Below, piece by piece: positions 44,421 through 55,300 of a stretch of DNA of 64,000 nt; position 1 is the stretch's first letter, and every line of letters starts with the position of its first letter. The notes under the pieces were generated by a model. The model had not been told where the DNA came from. It searched no databases and was given only the letters and a program-made list of their open reading frames with translations. A program made the translations under genes and the position numbers. Source of the DNA: JAVBMV01 sp031552145. Lineage in GTDB: Bacteria; Myxococcota; Myxococcia; Myxococcales; UBA5297. The stretch is from assembly GCA_031552145.1 (NCBI GenBank), contig JAVBMV010000011.1:23916-87915 (forward strand), read 5' to 3'.

Positions 44421-47400
44421 ATGGCTCCATTTGGGCATTCCATGCTGGTGCCGTGCCGTTCCTTGGCGCGGCTCGTCGCGTCGCTCGCGCTCGTCTCTCT
44501 CTCGGCGCAGGTTGCCGCGGGCGCCGAGCGCGGCGCGCCGGGAGAGGGTGCGCGCCCGGGCATCCATTACGAGCAATTCCGCGTCAAGGTGGAGCTCCAG
44601 GTCGCATCCAAGCGGCACGAGCAGATCGCCACCTTGGAGCGGATCATCCAGCTAGGCGCGCCCGATGGGGAGCGCGGCGCGCTCCTCTTCAGATTGGCCG
44701 AACTCTATTGGGAAGAGTCGAAGTATTTCGCTTTCGAGGCCAATCAGGAGGGCGGCGATGGGTCCGAGGCGAAGCGCCAGAGCGAGCGCTGGCAGGCGCA
44801 GGCCATCGAGAAATACCGCGAGTTGGTGACGCACCATCCCGCGTTCGAGCGGATGGACGAGGTGCTCTTCTTCTTGGCGCACACCTTGTGGGAGGGCGCC
44901 AGGGAGGGAGACGCGGCCGTGGTCCTTCGCCAACTGATCGCGCGCTTCCCTCAATCGAAATATGTGCCCGATGCGTGGGTCGCGATCGGACAGGCGGCTT
45001 TCGATAGAGCCAAGGGCGAGCGGGGAGCGCTGCAGGAGGCGCTGATGGCTTTCGCCCGGGCCGCCGCCTTTACCGAGAGCCGGGTGAAGGGTTACGCGCT
45101 CTATATGCAGGCCTGGTGTCACTACAACCTGGGTGCCTACAGAATGGCGATGTCGCTGTTCGAGGAGGTGGTGCGCCAGGGAGAGGGCGCGGGCTCCACC
45201 GCGCTCTCGCGAGAGGCGACGAAGGATTTCGTGCTCGCCTTCAGCCGGGTGGGCGATGCCGCGCAGGCAGGGGCCGAGTTCGCGCGTGCGCTGGGGGGAT
45301 CGCGGCGCGCCGCGATGCTGGAGGCGCTGGGGGAGCTCTATTTTCAGACGGGCAAGGATCGAGAGGCGATCCAGATATACGACCAGCTGACTCAGCTTAC
45401 CCACCTCAATGGCGCCTCTCCCGGCGTCGCCAAGCGCGCGCTCTTGCAAGGGCGCGCCGTCGAGTGCACCGCGAGGCTGGGAAACAAACGCCAAACAGCG
45501 CTGCGCGCAAAGGCGCTCGAGGAGGTGCTCCTCGCCGCGCGCGCCGAGGCCGCCGCCGAGCAAGAGCGGATGCGCGCGGCGCCAGCGGGTGAGGGGGGGG
45601 AGCGCTCGGAAGAAGCCAAGGCGCTCGCAGAGGCGGAGGCGCTGGCGGAACAGAGTCTCTCGACCCTCGCCGTCGCTTGGCATGGCGAGGCAAAGAAGAC
45701 GAAGGATGGGGCGACGCATGCGCTCGCCGCCGAGCTCTATGACCATTACCTGCGCCTCTTCCCCACCTCGCCGCGCGCTTACGAGCTGCGCTTCTTCTAC
45801 GCCGAGCTGCTCGGCGATGATTTGGCCCAATATGAGCGCGCGGCGAACGAATATGGCGCGGTCGTGCAAATGGATGAAGAGGCGCTCTCGGCCTCTCCCC
45901 CAAAGGCGCCCGGGCGCTATCTGGCCGACGCCGCCTACGCGGCCGTGCTCGCCTGGGACGCGCTGGCGGGAAAGGAGGCTCCAGTGCGCGGCGGTAGAGC
46001 GCGCGTGGGGGCGCCGGAGCCCGCGCCGCTCACGCCGCAAGAGCGCGGATTGGTCGAGGCCTGCGCGCGCTATCTGCGGCTCTTGCCGGAGGGTGCCCAG
46101 CGCGTCGAGCTCACCTTCAAGGCGGCCAATGTTTGGTATCGCGCCAACCATTTCGAGGAGGCGGTCTCGCTCTTCGGCGCCGTGGCCTTGGAGCATCCGG
46201 AGCATGCGCTGGCGGAGGTGGCGGCGAATCTTCTGCTCGACTCCTTCAACCTCGCCGCGGATTGGCCCGGGATGAATCGCTGGGCGCGCCGTCTCAAGGG
46301 CGAGCCGCGCTTGGCGAAGGGAAAGCTGGCGCTGGAGCTCGACAAGATGATCGAGCAGAGTGCCTTCAAGAGCATCGCGGCGGTCGAGGAGCGGGGCGCG
46401 CAAGGCGCGCTACTGGAGGCAGCCGAAGGTTACATCGCCTTCAGCGAAGAGTTTCCGCGCAGCGAGCTCGCGGACTTGGCGCTCTTCAACGCGTCGATCG
46501 ACCTCTTCAAGGGGCGGCGCGTCGACCGCTCGATGGAGGTTCGCAAGCGACTGGTGGAGCGCTATCCGCGCTCGCGCTATCTGCCCGCCTGTGCCTTCGC
46601 CAATGGCGAATCGTTCGAGGCGCTGGGCGACTTCGGCGCCTCGGCTCAGGCCTACGAGGCCTATGCGCTCGCCTTCAGCGCCATTCGTAAACAGGGTGGC
46701 GAGGCGAAGGACTATCCGCAGCTCGACGAGAAGCGCGCGCAGCTGGCGCTCTTCAACGCGGCGGTCTTTCGCGCCGCGCTGGGGCAGCACCGCGAGGCGA
46801 TAAGAGATCGGCTGCTCTACCTGGTCCTCTGGCCCGACTCTTCCGACGCCGAGCAGGTGGAGCTCTCGATTGTGGCGCTCTATGAAGAGGCGGGCCAAAC
46901 CGAGCGCGCCCTCGCACAGCTCAGGGAGTATCAGCGCCGGTACAATGGCGAGCTCTCGCAGGTGTTGATGGGGAGAGGGCGGGCCGCGCAGCTCTACGAG
47001 CGCAGACGGGAGCTCTTCGCCGCGCGCGCCGCGCACGCCAGCGTGCTGGCCGCCTACGAGCGCGCCGGAAAGCGGGAGCGGCAGAAGTTGACGCCTGCCG
47101 CGCGCGAGGCGGTGGCCAGGGCCCTGCTCGCGGCGCTCGAGCCCGATCTCTCGGCCTTCGCCAAGAAGCGCTTTCCTTCCGATCCAGCGCGCGCCGCCAC
47201 CGCGCTCAAAGAACAGGAGCGGGCGCTGCTCGAGCTCCAGAAGCGGCTGCGCGAAGTGGTGGCGCTCGATGCTGGCGAGCTTTCGCTCTGCGCGCTCGGC
47301 AGCGTCGGCACGCTCTATCGGGGCTTATCGCGCGCGCTCAGAGAGGCGCCCAGACCCTCGATGCCGCTGCCCGCGCAGCTCAAGCCCATCGAGCAGCTGC

Positions 47401-48167
47401 TGAAGACTCCATGGAACAGGTGGCCCAGGAAGCAGCGCGAGGCGATGGATGAAGCCGCATACGGTGCGCTCCAGCAGCAGCTGGCGGAGGCGCGCGCCGA
47501 GTTCGAGCGCGCCTATGCCGCGCAGCTCGAGCAGGCGATCGCGCCGGTGGAGCAGAAGGCGCGCGAGGCTTTCGACGAGGTGGCGCGCAGGGCACGCGAG
47601 GCGGGGCTCTACACCGCCTGCCATGCGGAGGGCGATGCCAGTGGGACAGACGCGGCCGCGGGGGGCGAGAGCGAGCGTCTCCTCGCCCTGCGCATCGCGC
47701 CGCTTCCCCTCGCGGTGGAGCCGCAGCCCACTTCGGGGATCGTCACGGAGCGCCGAGCGGCATCGTCCGCGAAGCCGAGCGCGAAGTCGCCTGAAGTACG
47801 CGAAGTACGCGATGCGCGCGGCGCAAAGGATGCGGTGGATCCAGTGGATGCCGAGATGGCCCCCCCAGCGCTGCCCCAGCCCACTCCCGTGGCTCCCGGG
47901 GCGAAGCCGGTGCTCTGGCGCGAGGAGGGAGCGCCACTAGGAGTAAGAGGAGAGGGCGCCGAGCGGCGGAAGCGCGCCCCCCGAGGGGAAGCGAGGCCCG
48001 TCCCCGCATCCGCGTCGCAGGGTGAGCGCGTCAGGATGATGCCCGCGCTCGAAATCGAAAGCGATGCACCCGCTCCTTTGGACGAAGAGGATGGGGCGCG
48101 CGCGCCCAAGCGAGCGCCCTCGAAGCTGCCAAAGGGGACGCGCGAGGACCCGGATCTGCTCGACTAG
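44421..48167 (+). CDS. gltD: GltD/AgmU-like TPR protein, gliding machinery
   Basis: A 1248-residue exported protein, first of the seven-gene cluster. A signal sequence (RLVASLALVSLSAQVAAGA) is followed by serial TPR-like helix pairs with Gly/Ala/Tyr patterns (LFRLAELYWEESK, ALYMQAWCHYNLGAYRMAMSLFEEVV, LFFLAHTLWEGARE), coiled-coil-like helices, and a low-complexity Pro/Glu/Arg-rich tail of about 150 residues. Length, export and position match GltD (AgmU), which links inner and outer parts of the Myxococcus gliding complex. The start could be ATG 44442. The assignment rests on architecture and gene order. Confidence 0.72.
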   Translation: MAPFGHSMLVPCRSLARLVASLALVSLSAQVAAGAERGAPGEGARPGIHYEQFRVKVELQVASKRHEQIATLERIIQLGAPDGERGALLFRLAELYWEESKYFAFEANQEGGDGSEAKRQSERWQAQAIEKYRELVTHHPAFERMDEVLFFLAHTLWEGAREGDAAVVLRQLIARFPQSKYVPDAWVAIGQAAFDRAKGERGALQEALMAFARAAAFTESRVKGYALYMQAWCHYNLGAYRMAMSLFEEVVRQGEGAGSTALSREATKDFVLAFSRVGDAAQAGAEFARALGGSRRAAMLEALGELYFQTGKDREAIQIYDQLTQLTHLNGASPGVAKRALLQGRAVECTARLGNKRQTALRAKALEEVLLAARAEAAAEQERMRAAPAGEGGERSEEAKALAEAEALAEQSLSTLAVAWHGEAKKTKDGATHALAAELYDHYLRLFPTSPRAYELRFFYAELLGDDLAQYERAANEYGAVVQMDEEALSASPPKAPGRYLADAAYAAVLAWDALAGKEAPVRGGRARVGAPEPAPLTPQERGLVEACARYLRLLPEGAQRVELTFKAANVWYRANHFEEAVSLFGAVALEHPEHALAEVAANLLLDSFNLAADWPGMNRWARRLKGEPRLAKGKLALELDKMIEQSAFKSIAAVEERGAQGALLEAAEGYIAFSEEFPRSELADLALFNASIDLFKGRRVDRSMEVRKRLVERYPRSRYLPACAFANGESFEALGDFGASAQAYEAYALAFSAIRKQGGEAKDYPQLDEKRAQLALFNAAVFRAALGQHREAIRDRLLYLVLWPDSSDAEQVELSIVALYEEAGQTERALAQLREYQRRYNGELSQVLMGRGRAAQLYERRRELFAARAAHASVLAAYERAGKRERQKLTPAAREAVARALLAALEPDLSAFAKKRFPSDPARAATALKEQERALLELQKRLREVVALDAGELSLCALGSVGTLYRGLSRALREAPRPSMPLPAQLKPIEQLLKTPWNRWPRKQREAMDEAAYGALQQQLAEARAEFERAYAAQLEQAIAPVEQKAREAFDEVARRAREAGLYTACHAEGDASGTDAAAGGESERLLALRIAPLPLAVEPQPTSGIVTERRAASSAKPSAKSPEVREVRDARGAKDAVDPVDAEMAPPALPQPTPVAPGAKPVLWREEGAPLGVRGEGAERRKRAPRGEARPVPASASQGERVRMMPALEIESDAPAPLDEEDGARAPKRAPSKLPKGTREDPDLLD

Positions 48168-48185
48168 AGCGCTGGAGGGGAAGCG

Positions 48186-49343
48186 ATGCGGCGATGGTCA
48201 GCGCTTCCGGGCGCGATAGGTCTTATGGCGGCCCTCTGCGCTACTGCCTGCGCTGCCGTCGGAGATAGAGAGCGGCGGGCGGCGCCTGCCGCTCCGTCGA
48301 CCGCGACGGAGGCCCCGTTCGCCCCGCGCTCACCCCAATATGAGGCGGCGCTGCGCGCCTACGACGAGCAGCGACGCCTCACCGTCTTCGACTGGGCTGC
48401 GTTGGAGGCGCGCTTCAGGGCGGCTGTGGAAGAGGACGGGCAGAACGCCGAGGCGTGGCTCAACCTGGGCGTCGCGCTCGAGCGCCAAGGGAAGCTGGCC
48501 GAGGCCGACGTCGCCTGGAGCCGTGCGCTTGCGCTGGATCCCGGGCTCCAGGTGGCTGCTGAGAATCGCGCCGCGCTCCTGAGTTCGGTGGGGCGCGCCG
48601 ACGAGGCCATCGAGCTCTACGAGGCATTGGTAGCGCGCGCGGGAGAGGAGGGTGCCGCGCGGGCAAACCTGGCCGTGGCGCTGGCGCGGGAGGGGGAGCT
48701 CGAGCGCGCGAAGGCGCTGGCGCGCGAGGCGCTGATGTATGAGCCCGCCAGCGTCCAGGCGCTGAACGCCATGATCCGCGCCCACCTCGCGGCTGGGGAG
48801 GTGGGGCTGGCGCGCCTACTGCTCGCGCGCGCGCTGAAGCTGGCCGAGAACGATCCCTCGCTCCACACGCTCTATGGCACGCTCCTGGAGCGCGAAGGGA
48901 ACGACTCCGCCGCCGCCGCCGAGCTGCGCAAGGCCATCTCGCTGCGCGCCGAGCTGCTCGAGCCCAGGGTATTGCTCGCGCGCATCGCGTTGCGCCGGCG
49001 CGACTGGCCCACCGTCGCCGAGCAGCTGGAGCGGGTGCTCCAGCGCGATCCCACCGCCTGGTTCGCGCTGCTCGATCGCGCCCTGGCGCTGGAGCAGCTG
49101 GGGAAGGCGAGCGAGGCGCGCTCGGCGCTGGAACAAGCGCTCGCGCTTGCCCCCAAGGCGCCGCTGGTCCATTTGAGCTTGGGCGTCCATCTGCACCTCT
49201 TCGCAGGGGAGCTGGAGCGCGCGCGGGAGCACTACCGCGCCTTCCTCTCGCTCCAGGGCGGCTCCCTCGCCGATGAGCACCCCATCTTCGAGCTGCTCGA
49301 GCGGTGCGAGACGGCGCTGCGCGAGAAGAGCGTGCAAGAGTAG
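48186..49343 (+). CDS. gltE: GltE/AglT-like TPR lipoprotein
   Basis: A 385-residue lipoprotein (lipobox LCATAC near residue 21). The mature part is almost entirely TPRs (AWLNLGVALERQGKLAEADVAW, LYEALVARAGEEGAARANLA, LHTLYGTLLEREGND). In Myxococcus AglT/GltE is an outer-membrane lipoprotein of the gliding machine that partners the TPR protein encoded next to it. Start ATG with GGAGGGG, 18 bases after gltD. Confidence 0.75.
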   Translation: MRRWSALPGAIGLMAALCATACAAVGDRERRAAPAAPSTATEAPFAPRSPQYEAALRAYDEQRRLTVFDWAALEARFRAAVEEDGQNAEAWLNLGVALERQGKLAEADVAWSRALALDPGLQVAAENRAALLSSVGRADEAIELYEALVARAGEEGAARANLAVALAREGELERAKALAREALMYEPASVQALNAMIRAHLAAGEVGLARLLLARALKLAENDPSLHTLYGTLLEREGNDSAAAAELRKAISLRAELLEPRVLLARIALRRRDWPTVAEQLERVLQRDPTAWFALLDRALALEQLGKASEARSALEQALALAPKAPLVHLSLGVHLHLFAGELERAREHYRAFLSLQGGSLADEHPIFELLERCETALREKSVQE

Positions 49344-49412
49344 GCCATCCCTCATCCGCAGGCGCCAAGGCGGCTGGCCCGGTGCATATCGTTCGAGCAC
49401 TGGAGACCCTCA

Positions 49413-49703
49413 ATGTCCCGCCCACTCCTGCTCCCGCTCCTCTTCTCGATTCTGCCGCTCGCTTGGGCGGGCGTGGCGAGGGGCGCTCCGACCGGGGGAG
49501 AGGCTCCCGCCGCCGAGAAGCGCGCGGGCAGCGGCGAAAAGGCGCCCCGTGTCGTCAACTTCGACGACGACACGATCCAGGGCGATCTCACCAGGCCCGA
49601 CGGCGAGTATGTCGAGTCGCGGCGCCGCGTGGAGCACTCCAACCTCATCAAGCTGCGCGAGGAGTTTCGAGAGAGGGTGCTCCGCTCAGTAGGCGAGCTC
49701 TGA
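49413..49703 (+). CDS. gltF: GltF/CglF-like small exported protein
   Basis: A 96-residue secreted protein. The signal sequence (LLFSILPLAWAGVARG) precedes a short Ala/Glu/Lys linker and a conserved-looking block, VVNFDDDTIQGDLTRPDGEYVESRR, ending in LIKLREEFRERVLRSVGEL. Size and position between gltE and gltG match GltF (also called CglF, as I recall). The periplasmic role is unknown. Confidence 0.65.
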   Translation: MSRPLLLPLLFSILPLAWAGVARGAPTGGEAPAAEKRAGSGEKAPRVVNFDDDTIQGDLTRPDGEYVESRRRVEHSNLIKLREEFRERVLRSVGEL

Positions 49704-49726
49704 GCGTGGGCGAGGTGGAGGGCGTC

Positions 49727-51607
49727 ATGTCCATTCCTGTTCCGCTCGTGCTGAAGGTCTACAAAGGGGAGGCGCTCGTCGAGGCGAAGCCCTTCGAGAG
49801 GAACCTGATCAAGATCGGGCGCCTCTCCTCGGCGCACCTCTGCATCGACGAGGCGCGGGCGTCGCGGATCCACTCCGTATTGAACGTGGAGCGGGACGGG
49901 CGGCTCTCATTGGTGCATATGGGCGGGAGCGAGGGAACCTTTCTCAACGGCCGGCGGGTCAGCAAGAGCTACGTCGTCTTCGGCGACGAGATCCGTATCG
50001 GCGAAACGCGCATCCTTATCGTCTCCGCCACACAAGGGGGGCGCTTAGTGGAACCCTCTTCGGGCGCGAGCGAGAGCGGGACGGGCGACTCGACCGTGGC
50101 GGAGGCATTGGGCGATGGGCCCCCTTCGCGCGGACTGCTCTCCTCCGAGGTGCGCCGGAGCGAGCGTATTCTGCGCAGCGCTCCCCGCGATTTTGGCGGC
50201 TATGTGCCGCGCGGACGCGTCGCGAGGCCTGCCCACATAAACGAAGAGCTCAACCGCGCCCTCAAGGAGGGGAAACCGCTCGCGCTGCAGCTTCGCCTCT
50301 GCTGGGGCGACTCGCTGCTCCAGGTAGCCGAGGTGTGCGATTTCACCGGGGCCCTTCGCCTGGACGAGCCCTGGTGCGCGCTCCTCGCGCTGCCAGGCAG
50401 CGCTCCCGATGAAGGCGGTGTGGGCGGGCTGAAGCTGGGCGAATGGCGCGAGGGGCCGGCGCTTCAGTTCGATTCCTCCCTTGGCCGCCAGCGGCTCTCG
50501 CTCGAGCTGGAGCGCGAGCGAGGAGAAAGTGGAGAGGCGCGGCTCAATCCTGGCGAGGTGGCCCATCTGACACTGGAGGGAGGCAACCATCTTAGCCTCG
50601 AGCTCTCTTTCCGCGAGCGCTCCGAGCAGGTCCCTTTTTCATTGAAGCGGGCGCTCGATCCGCTCGCCCTCGGCGCCTTCGCCGCGGTGGGCGGCGCCCT
50701 TCTGCTCTTCGCCCTCATCGCGGCCCGGATGCCGGAACCTCCCCCTCCGCCCTTCAACCCCGAGAAGGAGCGGGCGGCGATCGCGCGCATCCAGCTGCGC
50801 GCCGAGCAGCAGAGGCTGAAGGCGAAGAGCGCGCCCCTCAAGGGCGGCGCAAAGCAACCCGGCAGCGAGGCAGAGCGCAGCGCACAGGAGGAGGGATCGG
50901 CGGGGAAGCGGGAGGTGGCGGTAGACCGGCGGCTGCGCAGCGCCCCCAAGGCGATCGACATCGACGCGAAGGAGTTGGTGAAGAACAGCGGGCTGCTCAA
51001 GGGCCTCTCCGCCACCGGCGCCGGCCTCTCGACTGTCTTTGGAGATGGGGGGCTCTCGGGCGATCTCCACGGCGCCATCGGCAACCTCAAAGGGCTCAAG
51101 GTGGGCGATTCGGGAGGCATCGGCGGCCTTGGGCTCAAGGGAGGTGGCGCGGGCGGCGGCGGAGTGGGCAAGACTATCGGCATCGGCGCTGTGGGAACGA
51201 AGGGCCGCGGCGGCGGCGAAGGGGAGTATGGGCAGGGCGCCGCCCAGCTCGGCCCCAAGCGGGGCGTCGATCCCGCCATCGCCGAGAGCGAGCCCAACGT
51301 CGAGGGCGCGCTCGACCGCGAGCTGATCCGCCAGGTGATCCGGCGCAACATCGCCCAGATCCGCACCTGTTACGAAGTGGAGCTGCAGGTGAAGCCGCAC
51401 CTGGCGGGGCGCGTCCTGATGCGCTTCGTCGTGGCGGCGAGCGGCGAGGTGCAGAGCGCCGCCGCGACCGAGGGGAGCACGCTCTCCGACGCGCGCGTCA
51501 AGGACTGCATCGCCTCGCGGATCCGCGGCTGGCGCTTCCCCAGCCCCAAGGGCGGCGGCAGCGTCATCGTCACCTATCCATTCCTATTCAAGCAGTCGGG
51601 AGAGTGA
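49727..51607 (+). CDS. gltG: GltG/PglI-like FHA-TonB-like inner-membrane protein
   Basis: A 626-residue protein. Residues 1-105 form an FHA domain (GRLSSAHLCIDEARASRIHS, GSEGTFLNGRRV), a phosphothreonine binder, in the cytoplasm. One membrane helix follows near residues 313-333 (ALGAFAAVGGALLLFALIAA). Then come a Gly-rich flexible segment (about residues 441-503) and a C-terminal TonB-like domain (RRNIAQIRTCYEVEL...IRGWRFPSPKGGG), called the AgmX/PglI C-terminal domain. It may be a periplasm-spanning arm regulated by phosphorylation. GGAGG lies before ATG 49727. Confidence 0.82.
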   Translation: MSIPVPLVLKVYKGEALVEAKPFERNLIKIGRLSSAHLCIDEARASRIHSVLNVERDGRLSLVHMGGSEGTFLNGRRVSKSYVVFGDEIRIGETRILIVSATQGGRLVEPSSGASESGTGDSTVAEALGDGPPSRGLLSSEVRRSERILRSAPRDFGGYVPRGRVARPAHINEELNRALKEGKPLALQLRLCWGDSLLQVAEVCDFTGALRLDEPWCALLALPGSAPDEGGVGGLKLGEWREGPALQFDSSLGRQRLSLELERERGESGEARLNPGEVAHLTLEGGNHLSLELSFRERSEQVPFSLKRALDPLALGAFAAVGGALLLFALIAARMPEPPPPPFNPEKERAAIARIQLRAEQQRLKAKSAPLKGGAKQPGSEAERSAQEEGSAGKREVAVDRRLRSAPKAIDIDAKELVKNSGLLKGLSATGAGLSTVFGDGGLSGDLHGAIGNLKGLKVGDSGGIGGLGLKGGGAGGGGVGKTIGIGAVGTKGRGGGEGEYGQGAAQLGPKRGVDPAIAESEPNVEGALDRELIRQVIRRNIAQIRTCYEVELQVKPHLAGRVLMRFVVAASGEVQSAAATEGSTLSDARVKDCIASRIRGWRFPSPKGGGSVIVTYPFLFKQSGE

Positions 51608-51674
51608 TGGGCACTTCTGGCGCGCCGCCCATCCATGCAGTCGCCGATGGTGCCCTTCGGCGGCAGGCTTCGCC

Positions 51675-52322
51675 ATGCTCGGGTCTACTCGAAAGAGCGC
51701 GGCGCTGCTCGCCACCGCCGCGTTGATGCTCGCTGGGAGCGCCTTTGGCGCCGAGCCGGTGCGGGCGCCGGAACAGGAGCGGCTCGCCGACCGGCCCACC
51801 GCACCGCTGCGCGTCCTCCACCGAGGGTTCTATGTGGGGCTGCAGAGCGGCGCGCTCCTGCTCTTGGGTCCGGATAGCGCCAACCGCTCCCCGAGGACCA
51901 GCGTCGGGAGGAGCATGGAGCTGCTCTTTGGGTGGGATCTGAGCGACAGCTTCGGCGTGGGCCTGCTGCTGTTGGGCGCCACCATCGACACCCCCGCTGA
52001 CTTCCGCAGCCCTACCGGAATGCGCGGCGACTTCATGGGACTGGGCGCCGGACCCTTCGCGCGCGTCGCACTGGCGCGGATGGAGGCCTCCGATGGGGAG
52101 GCGCGTTTCCTTCTCTGGGCGCGCGGTGGCGCGGCCTTCACGGCGATCCAGCCGGGCGCCTTTTACGAAGCGGGGGATCTGCTCCTCTTCGGCGGCCCGG
52201 CCCTCGAATATTTTACGCGCTTGCGCCACTTCTCCCTCGCGCTGGAGGCCGACCTCCTGATGGGCACGGCCGATCTTGGGCTGGGGCTGAAGCTGGCGCC
52301 ATCGGTCCGCTACACCTTTTAG
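51675..52322 (+). CDS. Outer-membrane beta-barrel of the gliding cluster (GltA/B/H-type)
   Basis: A 215-residue protein with a signal peptide (LLATAALMLAGSAFGA). Alternating amphipathic strands (FYVGLQSGALLLLG, VGLLLLGATIDTP) run to a C-terminal Phe, the mark of an outer-membrane barrel. In Myxococcus three such genes (gltA, gltB, gltH) lie here; only one is present, so its exact match is uncertain and no symbol is given. Starts 67 bases after gltG. Confidence 0.72.
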   Translation: MLGSTRKSAALLATAALMLAGSAFGAEPVRAPEQERLADRPTAPLRVLHRGFYVGLQSGALLLLGPDSANRSPRTSVGRSMELLFGWDLSDSFGVGLLLLGATIDTPADFRSPTGMRGDFMGLGAGPFARVALARMEASDGEARFLLWARGGAAFTAIQPGAFYEAGDLLLFGGPALEYFTRLRHFSLALEADLLMGTADLGLGLKLAPSVRYTF

Positions 52323-52358
52323 GAAGGGGCCGCGCCCCACGGGGAGGGGAGAGCGATC

Positions 52359-55300
52359 ATGGAAGAACTCGACACGGCGCGGCGAAGCCCGGCCGAGTTG
52401 GAGCGGTTGCTCGCGGTGCCATCACTCAAGCTCACGGCGGCGCGCGCCATCGTCGCGCGCGGCGCGGGGGAGGGACCGCTCCTGCTGCGCGCGCTGGAGC
52501 TGCTCTCGGAGGCGGCGCCCGGCGCCCCCGAGCGGGCCGACTCCCTTCGCAAGCTTGCCTCGCTCCAGCGGCGCGACGAGCGGCTGGCGCCGCTGGAGCT
52601 CGACACTCGGCTGCGCGCGGTGGAGCTTCTTCGGGTCAGCGCCGAAGAAGCGAGTAATCCCGAGCTCGCGGGGAGCGCGGAGCGAATGTTCCAAGCGTTG
52701 ACCCACGCGTTGGACGAGCTGCTCGACGCGGTTGGGCGCGCCGAGCCCGAGGCCCGGCGCGAGCTGGTGGCGCGCCTCGATCTCGAGGGGCTCCTGGCGC
52801 TGCCCGCGCTCGACGCGGCGCCCCTGCGGGCCCTGCGGCGCGCCATCGCGCGCTTCGCCGAGCTGATGCCCGAGGCGCGCCATCAGCGTTTGTGGGCAGA
52901 GAGCGCCGAGCGGCTCTGCCAGGCGACCGGAGACGAGCGCGAGCGCGCGGCGCTCCTGCGCGAGCTGGTGGAGCACCGCCTCCGCGCACTCTCCGATCTT
53001 CCCGGCGCGGCCCGGGCGCTCAAGGCGCTCCTGCTGCTGGTGCCCAGTGAGCGGAGCGCCGCGCGCGAGCTGCTGCACATCGCGCGCGCGCAGGGCATGC
53101 GGGAGGAGCAGATCTTTGCGCTGGAGCTGCTGCGCATCGCGCCGATCGAGACCGCGTCCCGCGAGCTGGGCGCGCAGACGGAGGGCGCCGCCGCGCGCGA
53201 AGAGAAGCGCGAAAAAGAGAGTGAAGTCGAGCGCGAAGCGGAGCGGCAGGCCGAGCGGCAGCGGGCCGCGCTGGAGCTGGCCGGACTCTACCGAGTGGGC
53301 GGCCTTCCCCCGCTGATCGAGGGAGGGCGCGCCGTCGCGCTGCTGGTGGAGGTGGCCGGCGGCGAGGTCCCGGCGCTCGCCGCGGAGGCGGAGCGGGAGC
53401 TCTTCCTGCTCGCCACGGAGGAGTCGGCCGCGGGCGCCGCCGCCCGCTCGGCGCTGCGCAGACGCGCCGCCGAATCCGGCGAGAACGACTCCCACCTCGC
53501 GCTCTGCGCCGCGCTCCACGCGCGCGCCATCGAGCGGGAGGAGCAGGAGCGCGCGATGGAGCGGCTCTGTCGGGACGAAGGCGGCCTGGCGCGCCTCCTC
53601 TCGCTGCTGACCGCTGCCGCCTCCAATGGCGCCGAGCGCTTCGAGGAGGTGGAGCGACTCATCGAGCGCGCCGCCCGTATCTCGCTGGTCGAGAGCGGCG
53701 TCGAGAGCGCGCGCGCCCTGCTCTTGCCGCTGATGCGCAGCTCCTCTGACACCACCGACGAATGCGACGCCATGCTCGAGCGCTTCTTCGCCGAAGAGGA
53801 GCTGCTCGCGCGCACGGCGCCGGGCCAAGGCGCGGCGCAGGAGCTGAGGTGGCTTATCGAGAGCGGCGCCTTCGCCTTCTCGAAGGGGTCGGAGCGCGCC
53901 TCGGCCTGGGGTAGGGCTCACTTCGCGCGGCTCGCGCGGTCGGCCGTGGAGGGGGAGGCGCGCGCGCTGGGGCTGGAGGCGCGCGCGGCGGAGCTCTTGG
54001 AGCGGGCGTTGCTCATGGGGCAGAGCGACGAGGCGGGGCTCCACCGTTCCGCGGCGCTCGAATGGCTGGAGGAGCGACGCCGCATTCAAGGCCTGGCGGG
54101 AGCCGACGCGCTCTGCGCGCTGTTGCGGCTCAAGAGCGAAGGATTGGAGCTCTCGCGCGCGGAGCGCGCCGCCTGCCTGATGGAGGCGGCCTCTCTTTAC
54201 GAGGCGCGCGGGCGCGGGCGCGAGGCTCTCGAGAGCGGGCTCGCAGCCTTCACCGCCTCTGAGGGAGAGCCCGAGTTGTTGCCCGAACTGGAGCGCCTGG
54301 CGGAGCGCGAAGAGGGCGCCGAAGCGCTGGCGGCGGCTCTGGAAAATGCGCTGGCGCGCCCCGCCTCCGAGGAGAAGCGCTTGGCGCTCGCGCAGGCGTT
54401 GGCGCGTCTGTGCCGCGAGAGGCTCGGCGATCTGGAGCGGGCCCTCCGCGCGCTGGAGCCGCTCATCGATCTGGAGACAGTGAGCCTGGAGACAGTGAGC
54501 CTGGAGACGGTGAGCTCCGCAAAGAGCGGCAGCCAGGGAACCCCGTCGGGGCTGCGCCCGCTCTTGGAGCTCCGGATCGAGATGGCGCTCGAGGAGCGAG
54601 ACGAGCCGAAGGTGGCGCTCAACTGTCTCTGGCGCCTCCACGTGCGGGAGCCCGGAGATGCCGCTCTCTTGGAGCGGCTGGTGGGGCTCTGCGAGCTGAC
54701 CGCCTGTTGGGGCGATCCAGGGGTGCTCGACTGGAGCGCGCTCTCGCGCGCGCTGCTCGCCGCCCACCGCCGCGCCGTGGGGCTGGAGCCCGCGGCCCTT
54801 TACCTCTTGGCCGCCAACGCGCTGCGCGCCGATCCACAGAATGGCGAGGCGCTCGCCGCGCTCGAGGTGATGGCGCAGCGCGAGGGCTTCGCGCGCGAGC
54901 TCGCGGAGCTGCTGCAGGAGCTGCACGAGCGCATGGAACCCACCGCCGCGGCGCGCGCGGCGCGCGCGCTCGGGCACCTCTACGAGGATGCGCTGGAGGA
55001 GCCCGATCTCTCCATTGCCTGGTACGAGCGCGCGCGCGCCGTCGCCAATGGCGCCGAATTGGAGGAGCTTCTCGAGCGGCTCGCGCGCCTCTACCGCGAC
55101 CAGGGGGAGCGCGCGGGACTCCTGGGCGCCCTGCGGGAGCTGGGCGAGCGCTCCGCCGCCAGCGCCAAGCGGGTCACCGCGCGCCTCGCCGCCGCCGAGC
55201 TGCTCCTCTCCATTCGCCGCGAGGCGGGCGAAGGCGCCGATGTCGCCGAAGGGGTTTCGGAGGAGGCGCGCGCGCCCGAGGCAGAGGCCCGGGCGCTCTT

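Noticed and set aside
44421..48167. TolB/TonB-independent type VI or type IVa machinery for the TPR-rich cluster
   Set aside because: No VipA/B, PilB or PilQ-like gene is present, while the FHA-TonB-like and zinc-ribbon-TonB-like pair and gene order fit Glt.
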